From: Chryseobacterium camelliae | Lineage (GTDB): Bacteria; Bacteroidota; Bacteroidia; Flavobacteriales; Weeksellaceae | Assembly (NCBI RefSeq): GCF_002770595.1 | Contig: NZ_CP022986.1 | Span: 4,312,355-4,376,354 of the forward strand | Reading direction: 5' to 3' | DNA length: 64,000 nucleotides | Part shown: piece after piece, positions 11,191-19,486 of the stretch | Layout of the letters: each line of letters begins with the position of its first letter | Numbering within the stretch: the stretch's first letter is position 1 | The notes under the pieces: model-generated | What the model was told of the DNA's origin: nothing | The model's input: the letters and a program-made list of their open reading frames with translations, nothing else | The model's database searches: none | Made by a program: the position numbers and the translations under genes

Positions 11191-12570
11191 TTATAGGTAG
11201 ATCTGAAACTGGACAATAAATTCCCCTTTGGAAGTAGGGTTTTCCGTTGGGCTGGTATACACCGGCCGTGTTGAATACTGTGTGGTGATTTTCGCGTGGT
11301 GTCCGTCGATGAACCAGTTGGCTCCGACATCAAACTGAGAAGAAGATTTGGTAAAAGCTTCAAAATTCTTGTGGGTAAATGCTGCGAAAGGCTGAATCCT
11401 GATTTTAGGTTTTTCTGCCTGGCTCGGTAACAGCAAACCAGCCTGTGCGTAGATAATATTTCCTGTCCCGATCGTCGGCTGAAGGTTTCCGGGGCCCGCT
11501 ATGGCCCGGTTCCCTACAAAATTAGGATCGGAAGACGCAATATTCATGGTTCCTAGATTCCGGATGTAATTCGGTCCGAACTGATAATTGTAGTATCCGG
11601 CATAAGCGGAAACTGCCATTTTGTTCTTGGCATTCCCTAATGGGATATCGGCAAAGGCGTCTACTGCCACAAGGGTGATGTCGTGCTTTTCAATATTGGA
11701 ATTTACAGAAGTCCGGGTTCCGTCCGCCTGATGATAGAATCCGGCACCCAGATTAAACACTTTTTTAGTTCCGAGATAAGACCCGACTTTAAACGGCAGT
11801 GTGTTGGATTCTTCATCCAGGAACTGGTACTCTACATAACCCGCTTTTGAAAAACTTGGGTTGCCATTGTTATCAACGGCAACCGCTCTGGCAGGATCTG
11901 TTGCATTGGCCGGAGCAAGGTCTGTTGCAAAAGGTTTATTCAGGCTGAAGCGGTATTCCAGTTTTCCGTATTTTCCTTTGGCGAAAAAACCTAACTGCCT
12001 GGCGAACTGGTCCGAGCTGTCAATCAACGGCCAGCTGAAAACCGGTGAGTCCAGGGTTAGGAAATTAAGCGTAGATGCCATGGTCATCCGGGAAAGTCCC
12101 ATGTAATAATGCAGTCCTGCTCCTAAAGATAAACTGAATTTCTCTGCTTCTCCAGGCATGACAACGGCATATTCATTCCAGGCATCATGAAAAAACAGCT
12201 GGGTCTTTTTCCCGTTTCCGTTTCCACCGGTTCCTGTGGTTCCCGGTGCTCCACCATTAATAAAGGTTTGGTTATTGATCCCGAAATGCAGGAGAATCAT
12301 GTATCTTTTTGAAATCTGTGCGTACGCGAGCGCCCTCAATCTGCGGTTTCCTACATTCCAGGAATTGTCCGTAGGTTCGCCGCCAACCATGCTTCCGGGA
12401 TTCATTTCGGTATTTCTCAGCCAGAACTGGTCCCATAAAATAAACCGGACGTATTTATCTCCCTGCTGATTCAGGTTGAGTTTCAGTCCGCTGCCATAAT
12501 CAGGAGAACCTTGTGCATATAGGGAACTGCTGATTACAGCCAATCCTATGCAAATGAGTATTTTCTTCAT
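11191..12570 (-). CDS. Outer-membrane porin
   Basis: 459 residues. A signal peptide (MKKILICIGLAVISSSLYAQ) is followed by a beta-rich protein with alternating aromatic and polar residues and a final strand ending GEFIVQFQIYL, which fits a C-terminal outer-membrane insertion signal. The phrase RFILWDQFWLRNTEMNPGS at the start and FNLGAGFYHQADG in the middle resemble OprP/DcaP-like porins of Bacteroidetes. It is the first gene of the minus-strand operon that runs to acs and probably supplies the outer-membrane entry route for the acids. No clean TAnnTTTG promoter is visible in the 80 bases upstream, so the operon promoter is unresolved. Confidence 0.85.
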   Translation of the reverse strand: MKKILICIGLAVISSSLYAQGSPDYGSGLKLNLNQQGDKYVRFILWDQFWLRNTEMNPGSMVGGEPTDNSWNVGNRRLRALAYAQISKRYMILLHFGINNQTFINGGAPGTTGTGGNGNGKKTQLFFHDAWNEYAVVMPGEAEKFSLSLGAGLHYYMGLSRMTMASTLNFLTLDSPVFSWPLIDSSDQFARQLGFFAKGKYGKLEYRFSLNKPFATDLAPANATDPARAVAVDNNGNPSFSKAGYVEYQFLDEESNTLPFKVGSYLGTKKVFNLGAGFYHQADGTRTSVNSNIEKHDITLVAVDAFADIPLGNAKNKMAVSAYAGYYNYQFGPNYIRNLGTMNIASSDPNFVGNRAIAGPGNLQPTIGTGNIIYAQAGLLLPSQAEKPKIRIQPFAAFTHKNFEAFTKSSSQFDVGANWFIDGHHAKITTQYSTRPVYTSPTENPTSKGEFIVQFQIYL

Positions 12571-12673
12571 AAATTACTATTATTTGGCATTGTTTTTTGT
12601 GAAAGCCAAATTGTAATTAATAATTTAGTTACGAAAATTCAGTATATATTAATGGTAAGAGTATAGGTGGATC

Positions 12674-12852
12674 ATGAGTAATGAGTAATGGGTAATATGT
12701 TATGAGTAATGATGAATTTTATATTTTAAACTTTATATAGTAGTACAGGCAGCAAACAATTATTGTAATTATAACTGTAACAATATTAATCATCAATCAT
12801 CAATTATTATTTATTACTCATTACCCATTACTCATAGCCCATTGCTCATTTT
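12674..12852. repeat. Paired heptamer arrays beside the InsA-like gene
   Basis: The left arm (12674-12715) has six heptamers in phase, mostly ATGAGTA with variants ATGGGTA and ATATGTT. The right arm (12790-12852) has nine in phase, of the complementary type: TCATCAA twice, then TTATTAT, TTATTAC, TCATTAC, CCATTAC, TCATAGC, CCATTGC. The right arm runs into the stop codon of the zinc-ribbon gene at 12846. About 75 AT-rich bases without a gene separate the arms. Confidence 0.8.
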
Positions 12853-13262
12853 TTAAATCTTTCCCACTTGATCAGCATATACTTATCAGCAAACTGCGTA
12901 ATGATCAGTCCCGCATTGTGAAGGTTTTCTTCTTTGGAAATGTATTCTGTGAGCTCATTCTGTTTCAGGATTTTATAGACCGGATGGAATTCGGAATGAG
13001 GCGGCCTGGTGATATTGTATTTCCTGATCCAGGCACTGATCGTGACATGGGAAACCCCGAGGATGCGTTCTATTTCCCGGTAACTTAGGCCTTCCAGGTA
13101 CAGTTGCAGTGCTTTGGTTACGTAGTAATCGTCAATCTGTTTTCCAAGCTTTCTGACCGTAAAATAATACCTGCAATTTTTGCAGTGGAACCGTTGTTTA
13201 TCGTTGATAATACCGCTTTTTACGGTATTGCTGCTTTCACATTTCGGGCATTTATTTTCCAT
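12846..13262 (-). CDS. Zinc-ribbon and helix-turn-helix protein, IS1 InsA-like
   Basis: 138 residues. The N-terminus is a zinc ribbon of the IS1 InsA type (CPKCESS ... FHCKNCRYYF, four cysteines). A helix-turn-helix follows (LSYREIERILGVSHVTISAWIRKY). The C-terminal 50 residues (PVYKILKQNELTEYISKEE) match nothing that I know. There is no DDE catalytic domain and no second ORF that could supply one, and no terminal inverted repeats or target duplication were found. A domesticated transposase fragment acting as a DNA-binding regulator is more likely than an active element. It lies just upstream of the acid-utilisation operon on the same strand. Confidence 0.8.
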   Translation of the reverse strand: MENKCPKCESSNTVKSGIINDKQRFHCKNCRYYFTVRKLGKQIDDYYVTKALQLYLEGLSYREIERILGVSHVTISAWIRKYNITRPPHSEFHPVYKILKQNELTEYISKEENLHNAGLIITQFADKYMLIKWERFKK

Positions 13263-13369
13263 AGCCTATACCTTTTTAGCAAATATATAATAATCTAGCA
13301 ATATATTAATTTAGTGTAAAGATAAATTAACTTTTTAATAATATTTTAAGCTAAAAATTATCTTTATAA

Positions 13370-13402
13370 TTTGTTTTTTAAAGTAATTATATATTAAATT
13401 TG
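13370..13402 (+). promoter_or_regulatory. Promoter of the arginine operon
   Basis: TTTG at 13370-13373, a 21-nt spacer and TAAATTTG at 13395-13402 match the flavobacterial promoter consensus. The first ATG of the operon is at 13424, giving a 5' leader of roughly 15 bases. Confidence 0.7.
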
Positions 13403-13423
13403 TCGGAAAATTCAGATAAATAA

Positions 13424-14020
13424 ATGGAAATAGAAATTTCCTCATGCAAGCATCTGGTGTATGTGTATGAAATACAGCAGGAAATGTATGATTCTGCGCA
13501 GCGGAGAGGGACAGGAATTGCTAAACGTTCCCTGGAATATTTGAGCAAGAAGATTTCGGAAGGCAATGCCGTGGTCGCTACCCGGAATGGGAAGTGGGCA
13601 GGATTCTGTTATATAGAAACCTGGTCCCACGGACAGTTTGTTGCCAATTCCGGCCTGATTGTCTCTCCTGAGTTCAGGAACGGCGGTGTGGCGACCTTAA
13701 TCAAGAGAAGGGTATTCAAGCTGTCCCGCGAAAAATATCCTGATGCAAAAATATTCGGGCTTACTACAGGGCTTGCCGTGATGAAGATCAACAGTGAGCT
13801 GGGCTATAAGCCGGTCATCTACTCTGAGCTGACCCAGGATGAAGACTTCTGGAATGGTTGCAAAAGCTGTGTGAACTATGATATTTTAATGAAAAAGGAG
13901 CGTAAAAACTGCCTGTGTACAGCCATGTTGTTTGTTCCGGAAATATATACAAAGAAAGCTGCTGAAAAAATTCAGCCCAAAAACGAATATAATGAAGAAA
14001 AAAGTCGTCTTAGCATTTAG
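13424..14020 (+). CDS. GNAT acyltransferase, first step of arginine synthesis
   Basis: 198 residues, GNAT fold. The acetyl-CoA-binding segment is GLIVSPEFRNGGVATLIKRRVF (the R/Q-x-x-G-x-G/A loop), followed by the beta-5 region KIFGLTTGLAVMKINSELGY. No amino-acid-kinase domain is present, unlike classical ArgA. It is the first gene of the arg operon and overlaps argG by 29 bases. This gene order is common in flavobacteria, where the protein is taken as the N-acyl-glutamate synthase. If the downstream ArgF' is succinyl-specific (see its entry), the acyl donor here may be succinyl-CoA. The C-terminal 40 residues have no clear conservation. Confidence 0.82.
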   Translation: MEIEISSCKHLVYVYEIQQEMYDSAQRRGTGIAKRSLEYLSKKISEGNAVVATRNGKWAGFCYIETWSHGQFVANSGLIVSPEFRNGGVATLIKRRVFKLSREKYPDAKIFGLTTGLAVMKINSELGYKPVIYSELTQDEDFWNGCKSCVNYDILMKKERKNCLCTAMLFVPEIYTKKAAEKIQPKNEYNEEKSRLSI

Positions 14021-15188
14021 CGGAGGGTTAGATACCTCGTATTGCGCCAAATATCTCAGCGAAACTCTGGGGTATGATGTGTATGCCGTTACCGTGAATA
14101 CCGGAGGTTTTTCCAGAGAAGAGGAAAAGGAACTGGAACAGAAAGCCCTTAATTTAGGGGTAAGGCAGTACAGGTGCATTGATGCTCAGGAGGATTACTA
14201 TCATTCATGCGTAAAATACCTGATTTTCGGAAATGTTCTGAAAAATAATACCTATCCGCTTTCCGTAAGTGCAGAACGGACCATCCAGGCACAGAAAATT
14301 GCGGAATATGCCATTGAAACCGGAGCTGATGCCATCGCTCACGGAAGCACTGGCGCCGGCAATGATCAGGTCCGCTTCGATCTGATCTTTCAGGTGATGT
14401 GTCCCGATGTGGAAATCATTACGCCGATCCGTGATATGGCCTTGTCCCGGGAAGAGGAAATTGAATTTTTGAAAGGACATGGTTATGAGACGGAATTTGC
14501 AAAAGCGCAGTACTCTGTCAACAAAGGGCTTTGGGGGACTTCTGTAGGCGGTAAGGAAACACTGACTTCCAGGAATTATCTTCCGGAAGAGGCTTTTCCT
14601 TCGCAAATTATCCGGACAGAACCTTCGGAAATGGACATTGAGTTTAAGAACGGAGAGATTACAGCGGTTAACGGGCAGGACTTCGAACATCCCGTATATG
14701 CGATCCAGGCCATCGAAAAACTGGCTTCGGCATATGGCATCGGAAGGGATATTCATGTAGGGGATACCATTGTCGGGATCAAAGGAAGGGTAGGCTTTGA
14801 AGCGGCTGCGGCTGCGGTTATTATTAAAGCACATCATTTATTGGAAAAGCATACGCTTTCCAAATACCAGCAGATGATGAAATCGCAATTGTCCGACTGG
14901 TATGGGAACTGGCTCCATGAGGCTCTTTTCCTGGATCCCGTGATGCGGAACATAGAATGTTTCCTGAAGGATTCCCAGAAAACAGTCAGCGGAAAAGTAT
15001 TTGTAACGCTTTATCCATACCGCTTCATCCTGAACGGAATAGAGTCTGACCATGACCTGATGTCTGATCAGTTCGGAAGTTACGGAGAAGCTAACAGGGC
15101 GTGGACGGGCGATGATGTAAAAGGGTATACCAAAATACTCAGCAATTCGCTGAACATCTATCATCAGATCAATAAGACGAATCACTGA
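13992..15188 (+). CDS. argG: Argininosuccinate synthase
   Basis: 398 residues, of normal length. It condenses citrulline and aspartate with ATP to argininosuccinate. The ATP-pyrophosphatase loop is VVLAFSGGLDTSYCAKYL at residues 4-21. Further family motifs are AHGSTGAGNDQVRFD and ITPIRDM, and the C-terminal region VSGKVFVTLYPYRFIL. The start is the ATG at 13992; a longer in-frame extension upstream lies inside the GNAT gene. The 29-base overlap with that gene points to one transcript. Confidence 0.95.
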   Translation: MKKKVVLAFSGGLDTSYCAKYLSETLGYDVYAVTVNTGGFSREEEKELEQKALNLGVRQYRCIDAQEDYYHSCVKYLIFGNVLKNNTYPLSVSAERTIQAQKIAEYAIETGADAIAHGSTGAGNDQVRFDLIFQVMCPDVEIITPIRDMALSREEEIEFLKGHGYETEFAKAQYSVNKGLWGTSVGGKETLTSRNYLPEEAFPSQIIRTEPSEMDIEFKNGEITAVNGQDFEHPVYAIQAIEKLASAYGIGRDIHVGDTIVGIKGRVGFEAAAAAVIIKAHHLLEKHTLSKYQQMMKSQLSDWYGNWLHEALFLDPVMRNIECFLKDSQKTVSGKVFVTLYPYRFILNGIESDHDLMSDQFGSYGEANRAWTGDDVKGYTKILSNSLNIYHQINKTNH

Positions 15189-15267
15189 TCAAAACATAGA
15201 TGATGTTAAAAATTAAGTTTAAAAATACAGAATCAGATTCTGTATATAAAATAGTCATTTTAAATAC

Positions 15268-16230
15268 ATGAAAACAGCAGGAATTATAGGTGCTAACGGC
15301 TATACGGGCAGTGAGCTGATCCGCCTTCTGGCTTTTCATCCGCAGGTGTCATTGCGTTTTTTATACAGCCGTTCCCATCCCGGAACCAGAATATCCGACT
15401 TTTACCCGGATCTTATTGAAGTTTGTGATATGGAGCTGACGGATAAGCCTGAGGAGGTGGATATCCTTTTTCTGTGCCTTCCGCATAAGGAAAGCAGGAA
15501 CTGGCTCAGTCAGAACCCGGTGGGAGATGAAGTGCTGATTATAGATTTGGGGAATGACTTCCGCCTCGATGCGAAATTCGGGGACAGAAATTTCATCTAC
15601 GGATTACCGGAAATCAACAGAAAACATCTTGCAGGGGTTAAAAGCATTGCCAATCCGGGGTGTTTTGCCACGGCGATCCAGCTCGCGCTGCTGCCACTGG
15701 CTGCAAAAGGATTGTTAAAAGAAGTATATACCACAGGAATTACCGGTTCTACAGGTGCAGGCCAGTCTTTACAGTCAACAACGCATTTTACCTGGAGGAA
15801 TGATAATATTTCTGCTTACAAAACACTGACCCATCAGCATGTGGATGAAATCGTACAGCAGCTGGACACAATTAATGACCAGAATGTACAGCTGAATTTC
15901 GTTCCGTGGAGGGGAGATTTTACCAGAGGCATTTTTACCAGTTCTACCGTAAAAACGGAAGTAGAACGTCCCTATATCGAGCAGTTGTTTAAGGAGTTTT
16001 ATGAAGGGGAACCTTTTGTGAAGGTGAGCGAAAAAGCAATTGATCTCAAGCAGGTTGTCAATACCAATCGCTGTGTGGTTCATATGGAAATGAGTGGAAA
16101 TGTTTTGGTGGTCCACTCAGCGATTGACAATCTGCTGAAAGGCGCTTCGGGACAGGCGGTGCAGAATATGAACATTGCCATGGGCTGGGAAGAACACCTG
16201 GGACTGAACCTGAAAGCAGCAGTATTTTAG
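15268..16230 (+). CDS. argC: N-acyl-gamma-glutamyl-phosphate reductase
   Basis: 320 residues. An NADPH-dependent reductase that turns N-acylglutamyl phosphate into the semialdehyde. The nucleotide-binding loop GIIGANGYTGSELIRLL is at residues 4-20 and the catalytic cysteine is in SIANPGCFATAIQLAL (near 130). STGAGQSLQSTTHF and the C-terminal VNTNRCVVHM complete the family pattern. The 79-base gap after argG holds a 15-base palindrome (15228-15242) but no promoter of the usual type. Confidence 0.94.
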   Translation: MKTAGIIGANGYTGSELIRLLAFHPQVSLRFLYSRSHPGTRISDFYPDLIEVCDMELTDKPEEVDILFLCLPHKESRNWLSQNPVGDEVLIIDLGNDFRLDAKFGDRNFIYGLPEINRKHLAGVKSIANPGCFATAIQLALLPLAAKGLLKEVYTTGITGSTGAGQSLQSTTHFTWRNDNISAYKTLTHQHVDEIVQQLDTINDQNVQLNFVPWRGDFTRGIFTSSTVKTEVERPYIEQLFKEFYEGEPFVKVSEKAIDLKQVVNTNRCVVHMEMSGNVLVVHSAIDNLLKGASGQAVQNMNIAMGWEEHLGLNLKAAVF

Positions 16231-16283
16231 GTGAATGTTCAATACCAAGGTGAATGGTCAGTAAGTCAATAGTGAATTGTATC

Positions 16284-16311
16284 ATTCATCAATTATCAAT
16301 CATCATTTATA
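16284..16311. repeat. Heptamer array between argC and argD
   Basis: Four in-phase heptamers (ATTCATC, AATTATC, AATCATC, ATTTATA) precede argD. The 50 bases before them hold three spaced copies of GTGAAT (16231, 16250 and 16272), which are reverse-complementary in type. This is the same class as the arrays at 9.2 and 12.7 kb. Confidence 0.6.
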
Positions 16312-16318
16312 ACGAGAC

Positions 16319-17488
16319 ATGAATTTATTCAACGTATATCCATTATTCAACATCAATCCTGTAAAAGCCCTGGGATCATTCCTCTGGGATGATCAAGGAC
16401 AACAGTACCTTGATTTTTACGGAGGGCATGCTGTGATCTCCATCGGGCATAACCATCCGTATTATCAGAATGCACTAAAAGAACAATTGGGTAAAATTTC
16501 CTTTTACTCCAATTCGGTACAGAACGGACTCCAGAATGAACTGGCTGAAAAACTGGGCCGGATATCAGGTTATGGGGACTACGGCCTCTTTCTCTGCAAT
16601 TCCGGTGCGGAAGCCAATGAAAATGCACTAAAGCTTGCTTCATTTCACAATGGCAAAAGCAAAGTCCTGTATTTTTCAGGCTCTTTTCATGGAAGGACTT
16701 CAGCGGCGGTTTCCGTTACGGATAATCCTAAAATTGTTGCCCCGGTTAACTATGACGAAAGGTTTATCAGGTCTGAATGGAATAATATCGGGCAACTTGA
16801 AGAGATTTTTGAAAAAGAAGGCACTGAAATTTCATCCGTGATCATTGAAGGAATTCAGGGGGTAGGCGGAGTGATGATTCCTGATACCGCATTTTTAACC
16901 CGGATCAAAGAATTATGTGAACAAAATGATGCCGTATTGATTCTGGATGAAGTACAGTCGGGCTATGGAAGGAGCGGGCATTTCTTCGCCCATCAGGAAT
17001 ACGGGATTCAGCCGGATCTGATCACAACAGCAAAAGGAATGGGCAACGGTTTCCCGATCGGCGGTGTTCTGATCCACCCGAAATTCCGGGCTACCAATGG
17101 ATTGCTGGGGACTACTTTCGGAGGAAACCACCTGGCCTGTGCGGCTGCCATTGCCGTCCTGGATGTGATGGAAGATGAAAGCCTGATGGAAAACGCACGC
17201 ATTATGGGTAATTATATCGAAGAGGAAATCAGCATGTTACCGCATATCCGTTCCATCAGGCGCAAAGGTCTTATGATCGGAATTGAACTCGACAGGGATT
17301 GCGCGGAAGTGAGGAGCAGGCTTTTGTATGACCATCATATTTTCACAGGAAACTCCAATGATAAGGCAGTCTTAAGGATCCTTCCGGCACTCAATATCAA
17401 AAAGGAAGAAACGGATTTGTTTATCGGTGCTTTAAAAACCGTTTTGGAAGGTTTAGCCACAGAAGCCACAAAAGCATTGACGCATTAA
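16319..17488 (+). CDS. argD: N-acylornithine aminotransferase
   Basis: 389 residues, class-III PLP aminotransferase. It transfers an amino group from glutamate to N-acylglutamate semialdehyde. Visible motifs are FLCNSGAEANENALKLA (phosphate-binding), FSGSFHGRTSAAVSVT, LILDEVQSGYGRSG (PLP-binding Asp) and TTAKGMGNGFPIGG with the Schiff-base lysine. GTTFGGNHLACAAA supplies the second-subunit threonine. The start ATG at 16319 follows a heptamer array. It is the fourth gene of the arginine operon. Confidence 0.94.
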   Translation: MNLFNVYPLFNINPVKALGSFLWDDQGQQYLDFYGGHAVISIGHNHPYYQNALKEQLGKISFYSNSVQNGLQNELAEKLGRISGYGDYGLFLCNSGAEANENALKLASFHNGKSKVLYFSGSFHGRTSAAVSVTDNPKIVAPVNYDERFIRSEWNNIGQLEEIFEKEGTEISSVIIEGIQGVGGVMIPDTAFLTRIKELCEQNDAVLILDEVQSGYGRSGHFFAHQEYGIQPDLITTAKGMGNGFPIGGVLIHPKFRATNGLLGTTFGGNHLACAAAIAVLDVMEDESLMENARIMGNYIEEEISMLPHIRSIRRKGLMIGIELDRDCAEVRSRLLYDHHIFTGNSNDKAVLRILPALNIKKEETDLFIGALKTVLEGLATEATKALTH

Positions 17489-17643
17489 GAACCGTTTTAA
17501 ATATCAGATTAAGAGTATGCCGTGCGGCCATCTGTATTATTTGTGGAAATAACTGAACCATAAAGTTACTACAGATTTAAGGCCTCACGAGGGCCTGTAT
17601 TTAAATTAAAAACTGATAGCCAAAGCTCATAAAACCTATTACA

Positions 17644-18603
17644 ATGAAAAAATTCACGGCTGTAAGTGATGTTGACAACTTACAGGAAATTATACAAAAA
17701 GCGTTACAGATCAAAGAAAATCCCCTTTCGGAAACAGAAAAGGGAAAAGGCAAAACCATCGGGCTGGTATTTCTGAATTCCAGTTTAAGGACCCGCCTCA
17801 GCAGCCAGATTGCAGCGCAGAACCTGGGCCTGAATGTGCTGACTCTGAATGCCGCGCAGGAAGCCTGGAACCTGGAGTTTGCCGATGGAGCTGTTATGAA
17901 CGGAGATACGGTGGAACACATCAAAGATGCCATTGAAGTACTGAACCAGTACTGCGATATCATTGCCGTACGTTGTTTTGCCGGAATGAAAAGCAAGGAA
18001 GATGATGTTCATGAAAGTATTTTAAGCCAGTTTGAAAAACATGCTAAAGTTCCGGTCATTTCCCTGGAATCTGCCACAAGACATCCTTTACAGAGCCTGG
18101 CAGACTGCATCACGATTACAGAAAATTGGACAGAGAACCGAAAGCCGAAAGTCGTCCTTACCTGGGCGCCGCATATCAAACCTATTGCTCAGGCGGTCGG
18201 AAATTCATTTGCAGAATGGATGCAGGAAATGGATGTGGATTTTGTCATCGCCAATCCGCAGGGCTATGATCTGGATAAGAATTTTACCAAAGACGTGAAA
18301 GTAATCAACAATCAGGAAGAAGCATTGAAAGATGCGGATTTTGTCTATGTGAAAAACTGGTCGTCATTTGATGATTATGCAGCCATGCCTGAAGTAAAGG
18401 AGAACTGGATGCTGACCAATCAAAAGCTATCCGTTACCCATAATGCGAAGGTGATGCACTGCCTTCCGGTCCGCCGGAATGTGGAATTGAGCGATGAGGT
18501 GATGGACGGAGAGAATTCCATCATTTACCAGCAGGCCAAAAACCGGATATTTTCAGCACAGGCTGTGTTTTCCGAAATTTTGGAAGGACTGGATTCCAAG
18601 TAG
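17644..18603 (+). CDS. argF': N-succinyl/N-acetyl-ornithine carbamoyltransferase (ArgF')
   Basis: 319 residues. It carbamoylates an N-acylated ornithine rather than free ornithine. The carbamoyl-phosphate motif is NSSLRTRLSSQ (near 46-56). ATRHPLQSLADC, LTWAPHIKP and HCLPVRRNVEL match the AOTCase/SOTCase subfamily, not classical ArgF. At the position that decides acyl specificity (Glu92 in Xanthomonas AOTCase, Pro90 in Bacteroides SOTCase), this protein has Val90 in GDTVEH. Published mutants of the Xanthomonas enzyme with Val at that place used succinylornithine, so a succinyl route is likely. The alignment was made by eye. Confidence 0.88.
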   Translation: MKKFTAVSDVDNLQEIIQKALQIKENPLSETEKGKGKTIGLVFLNSSLRTRLSSQIAAQNLGLNVLTLNAAQEAWNLEFADGAVMNGDTVEHIKDAIEVLNQYCDIIAVRCFAGMKSKEDDVHESILSQFEKHAKVPVISLESATRHPLQSLADCITITENWTENRKPKVVLTWAPHIKPIAQAVGNSFAEWMQEMDVDFVIANPQGYDLDKNFTKDVKVINNQEEALKDADFVYVKNWSSFDDYAAMPEVKENWMLTNQKLSVTHNAKVMHCLPVRRNVELSDEVMDGENSIIYQQAKNRIFSAQAVFSEILEGLDSK

Positions 18604-18634
18604 CATCTTTATAGATGACTTGAACTGAAGTGAT

Positions 18635-18663
18635 CCTTGTCAAGGTTCTGAACCTTGACAAGG
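18635..18663. repeat. 29-bp palindrome between argF' and argB
   Basis: A perfect inverted repeat with 13-base arms (CCTTGTCAAGGTT / AACCTTGACAAGG) and a 3-base loop. Each arm is itself a CCT...AGG mini-palindrome, as in the three elements after trxB near 37 kb. There is no T-run, so it is not a standard terminator. Confidence 0.8.
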
Positions 18664-18691
18664 GTAGTAAGAGATATATAAAGCATCAATA

Positions 18692-19486
18692 ATGAAAGAA
18701 AAATTATACATTATCAAAATAGGCGGCGCGCTCATTGACGATGAAGAGCTGCTGGAACAATTCCTTGAGCAGTTTTCCGGAATCGAGGAAAAAAAAATCC
18801 TGGTTCACGGAGGCGGAAAGCTGGCCAATACATTAGCGGAAAAGCTGGGTATAGAACAGAAAATGGTCAATGGCAGGAGGATTACCGATAAAGATACGCT
18901 GGATATTGTTGCTATGGTGTATGCAGGAAGCATCAATAAAAATATTGTCGCGAAGCTTCAGCAAAAAAAATGCAAGGCAATAGGTTTTTCAGGGGCGGAT
19001 GCAAATCTGATTAAAGCCAAAAAAAGAGCGCACGCAGAAATTGATTACGGATTTGTGGGCGATATTACCGAAAAAAGCGTCAACAGGAAAATAATCTCAA
19101 AATTGCTTAAGCTTGAGCTGGTTCCGGTATTTTCGGCTATCACCCATGATAAAAAAGGCCATCTTTTCAATACCAATGCGGATACTATTGCCTCAGTGCT
19201 TGCCCAGGCCTTGTCCGTGAAATATGATGTGGAGCTGTTGTACTGCTTTGATAAGGAGGGCGTTTTGGAAGATGTCAATAATCCTGAGTCCGTTATAAAG
19301 AATATATCTGAAGAGGAATTTTCCGCACTTAAAAATGAAGGGAAGCTGCATAAAGGAATTCTGCCTAAGCTGGAAAATGCCCTTGGAGCAGTGAAGAATA
19401 ATGTGACGAAAGTATTCCTGATTAAAGAAACCGAACTTAAAAACCATATAGAAACCCATCATGCAGGAACTGAAATCTGTTTATAG
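18692..19486 (+). CDS. argB: Acetylglutamate kinase-like enzyme
   Basis: 264 residues, amino-acid-kinase fold. It phosphorylates the N-acylglutamate gamma-carboxylate. Motifs are IIKIGGALIDDEELL at the N-terminus, VHGGGKLANTLAEKLG, and TNADTIASVLAQAL for ATP binding. It lacks the N-terminal arginine-sensing helix of feedback-inhibited NAGKs, since the sequence starts directly at the first beta strand. The last 26 bases overlap the next gene, which indicates translational coupling. Confidence 0.92.
   Translation: MKEKLYIIKIGGALIDDEELLEQFLEQFSGIEEKKILVHGGGKLANTLAEKLGIEQKMVNGRRITDKDTLDIVAMVYAGSINKNIVAKLQQKKCKAIGFSGADANLIKAKKRAHAEIDYGFVGDITEKSVNRKIISKLLKLELVPVFSAITHDKKGHLFNTNADTIASVLAQALSVKYDVELLYCFDKEGVLEDVNNPESVIKNISEEEFSALKNEGKLHKGILPKLENALGAVKNNVTKVFLIKETELKNHIETHHAGTEICL

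Noticed and set aside
12846..13262. Active IS1-type insertion sequence
   Set aside because: There is no transposase catalytic frame, no terminal inverted repeats and no target duplication.
14205..14837. 210-codon minus-strand frame inside argG
   Set aside because: Antisense to argG, no start context, no recognisable protein features.
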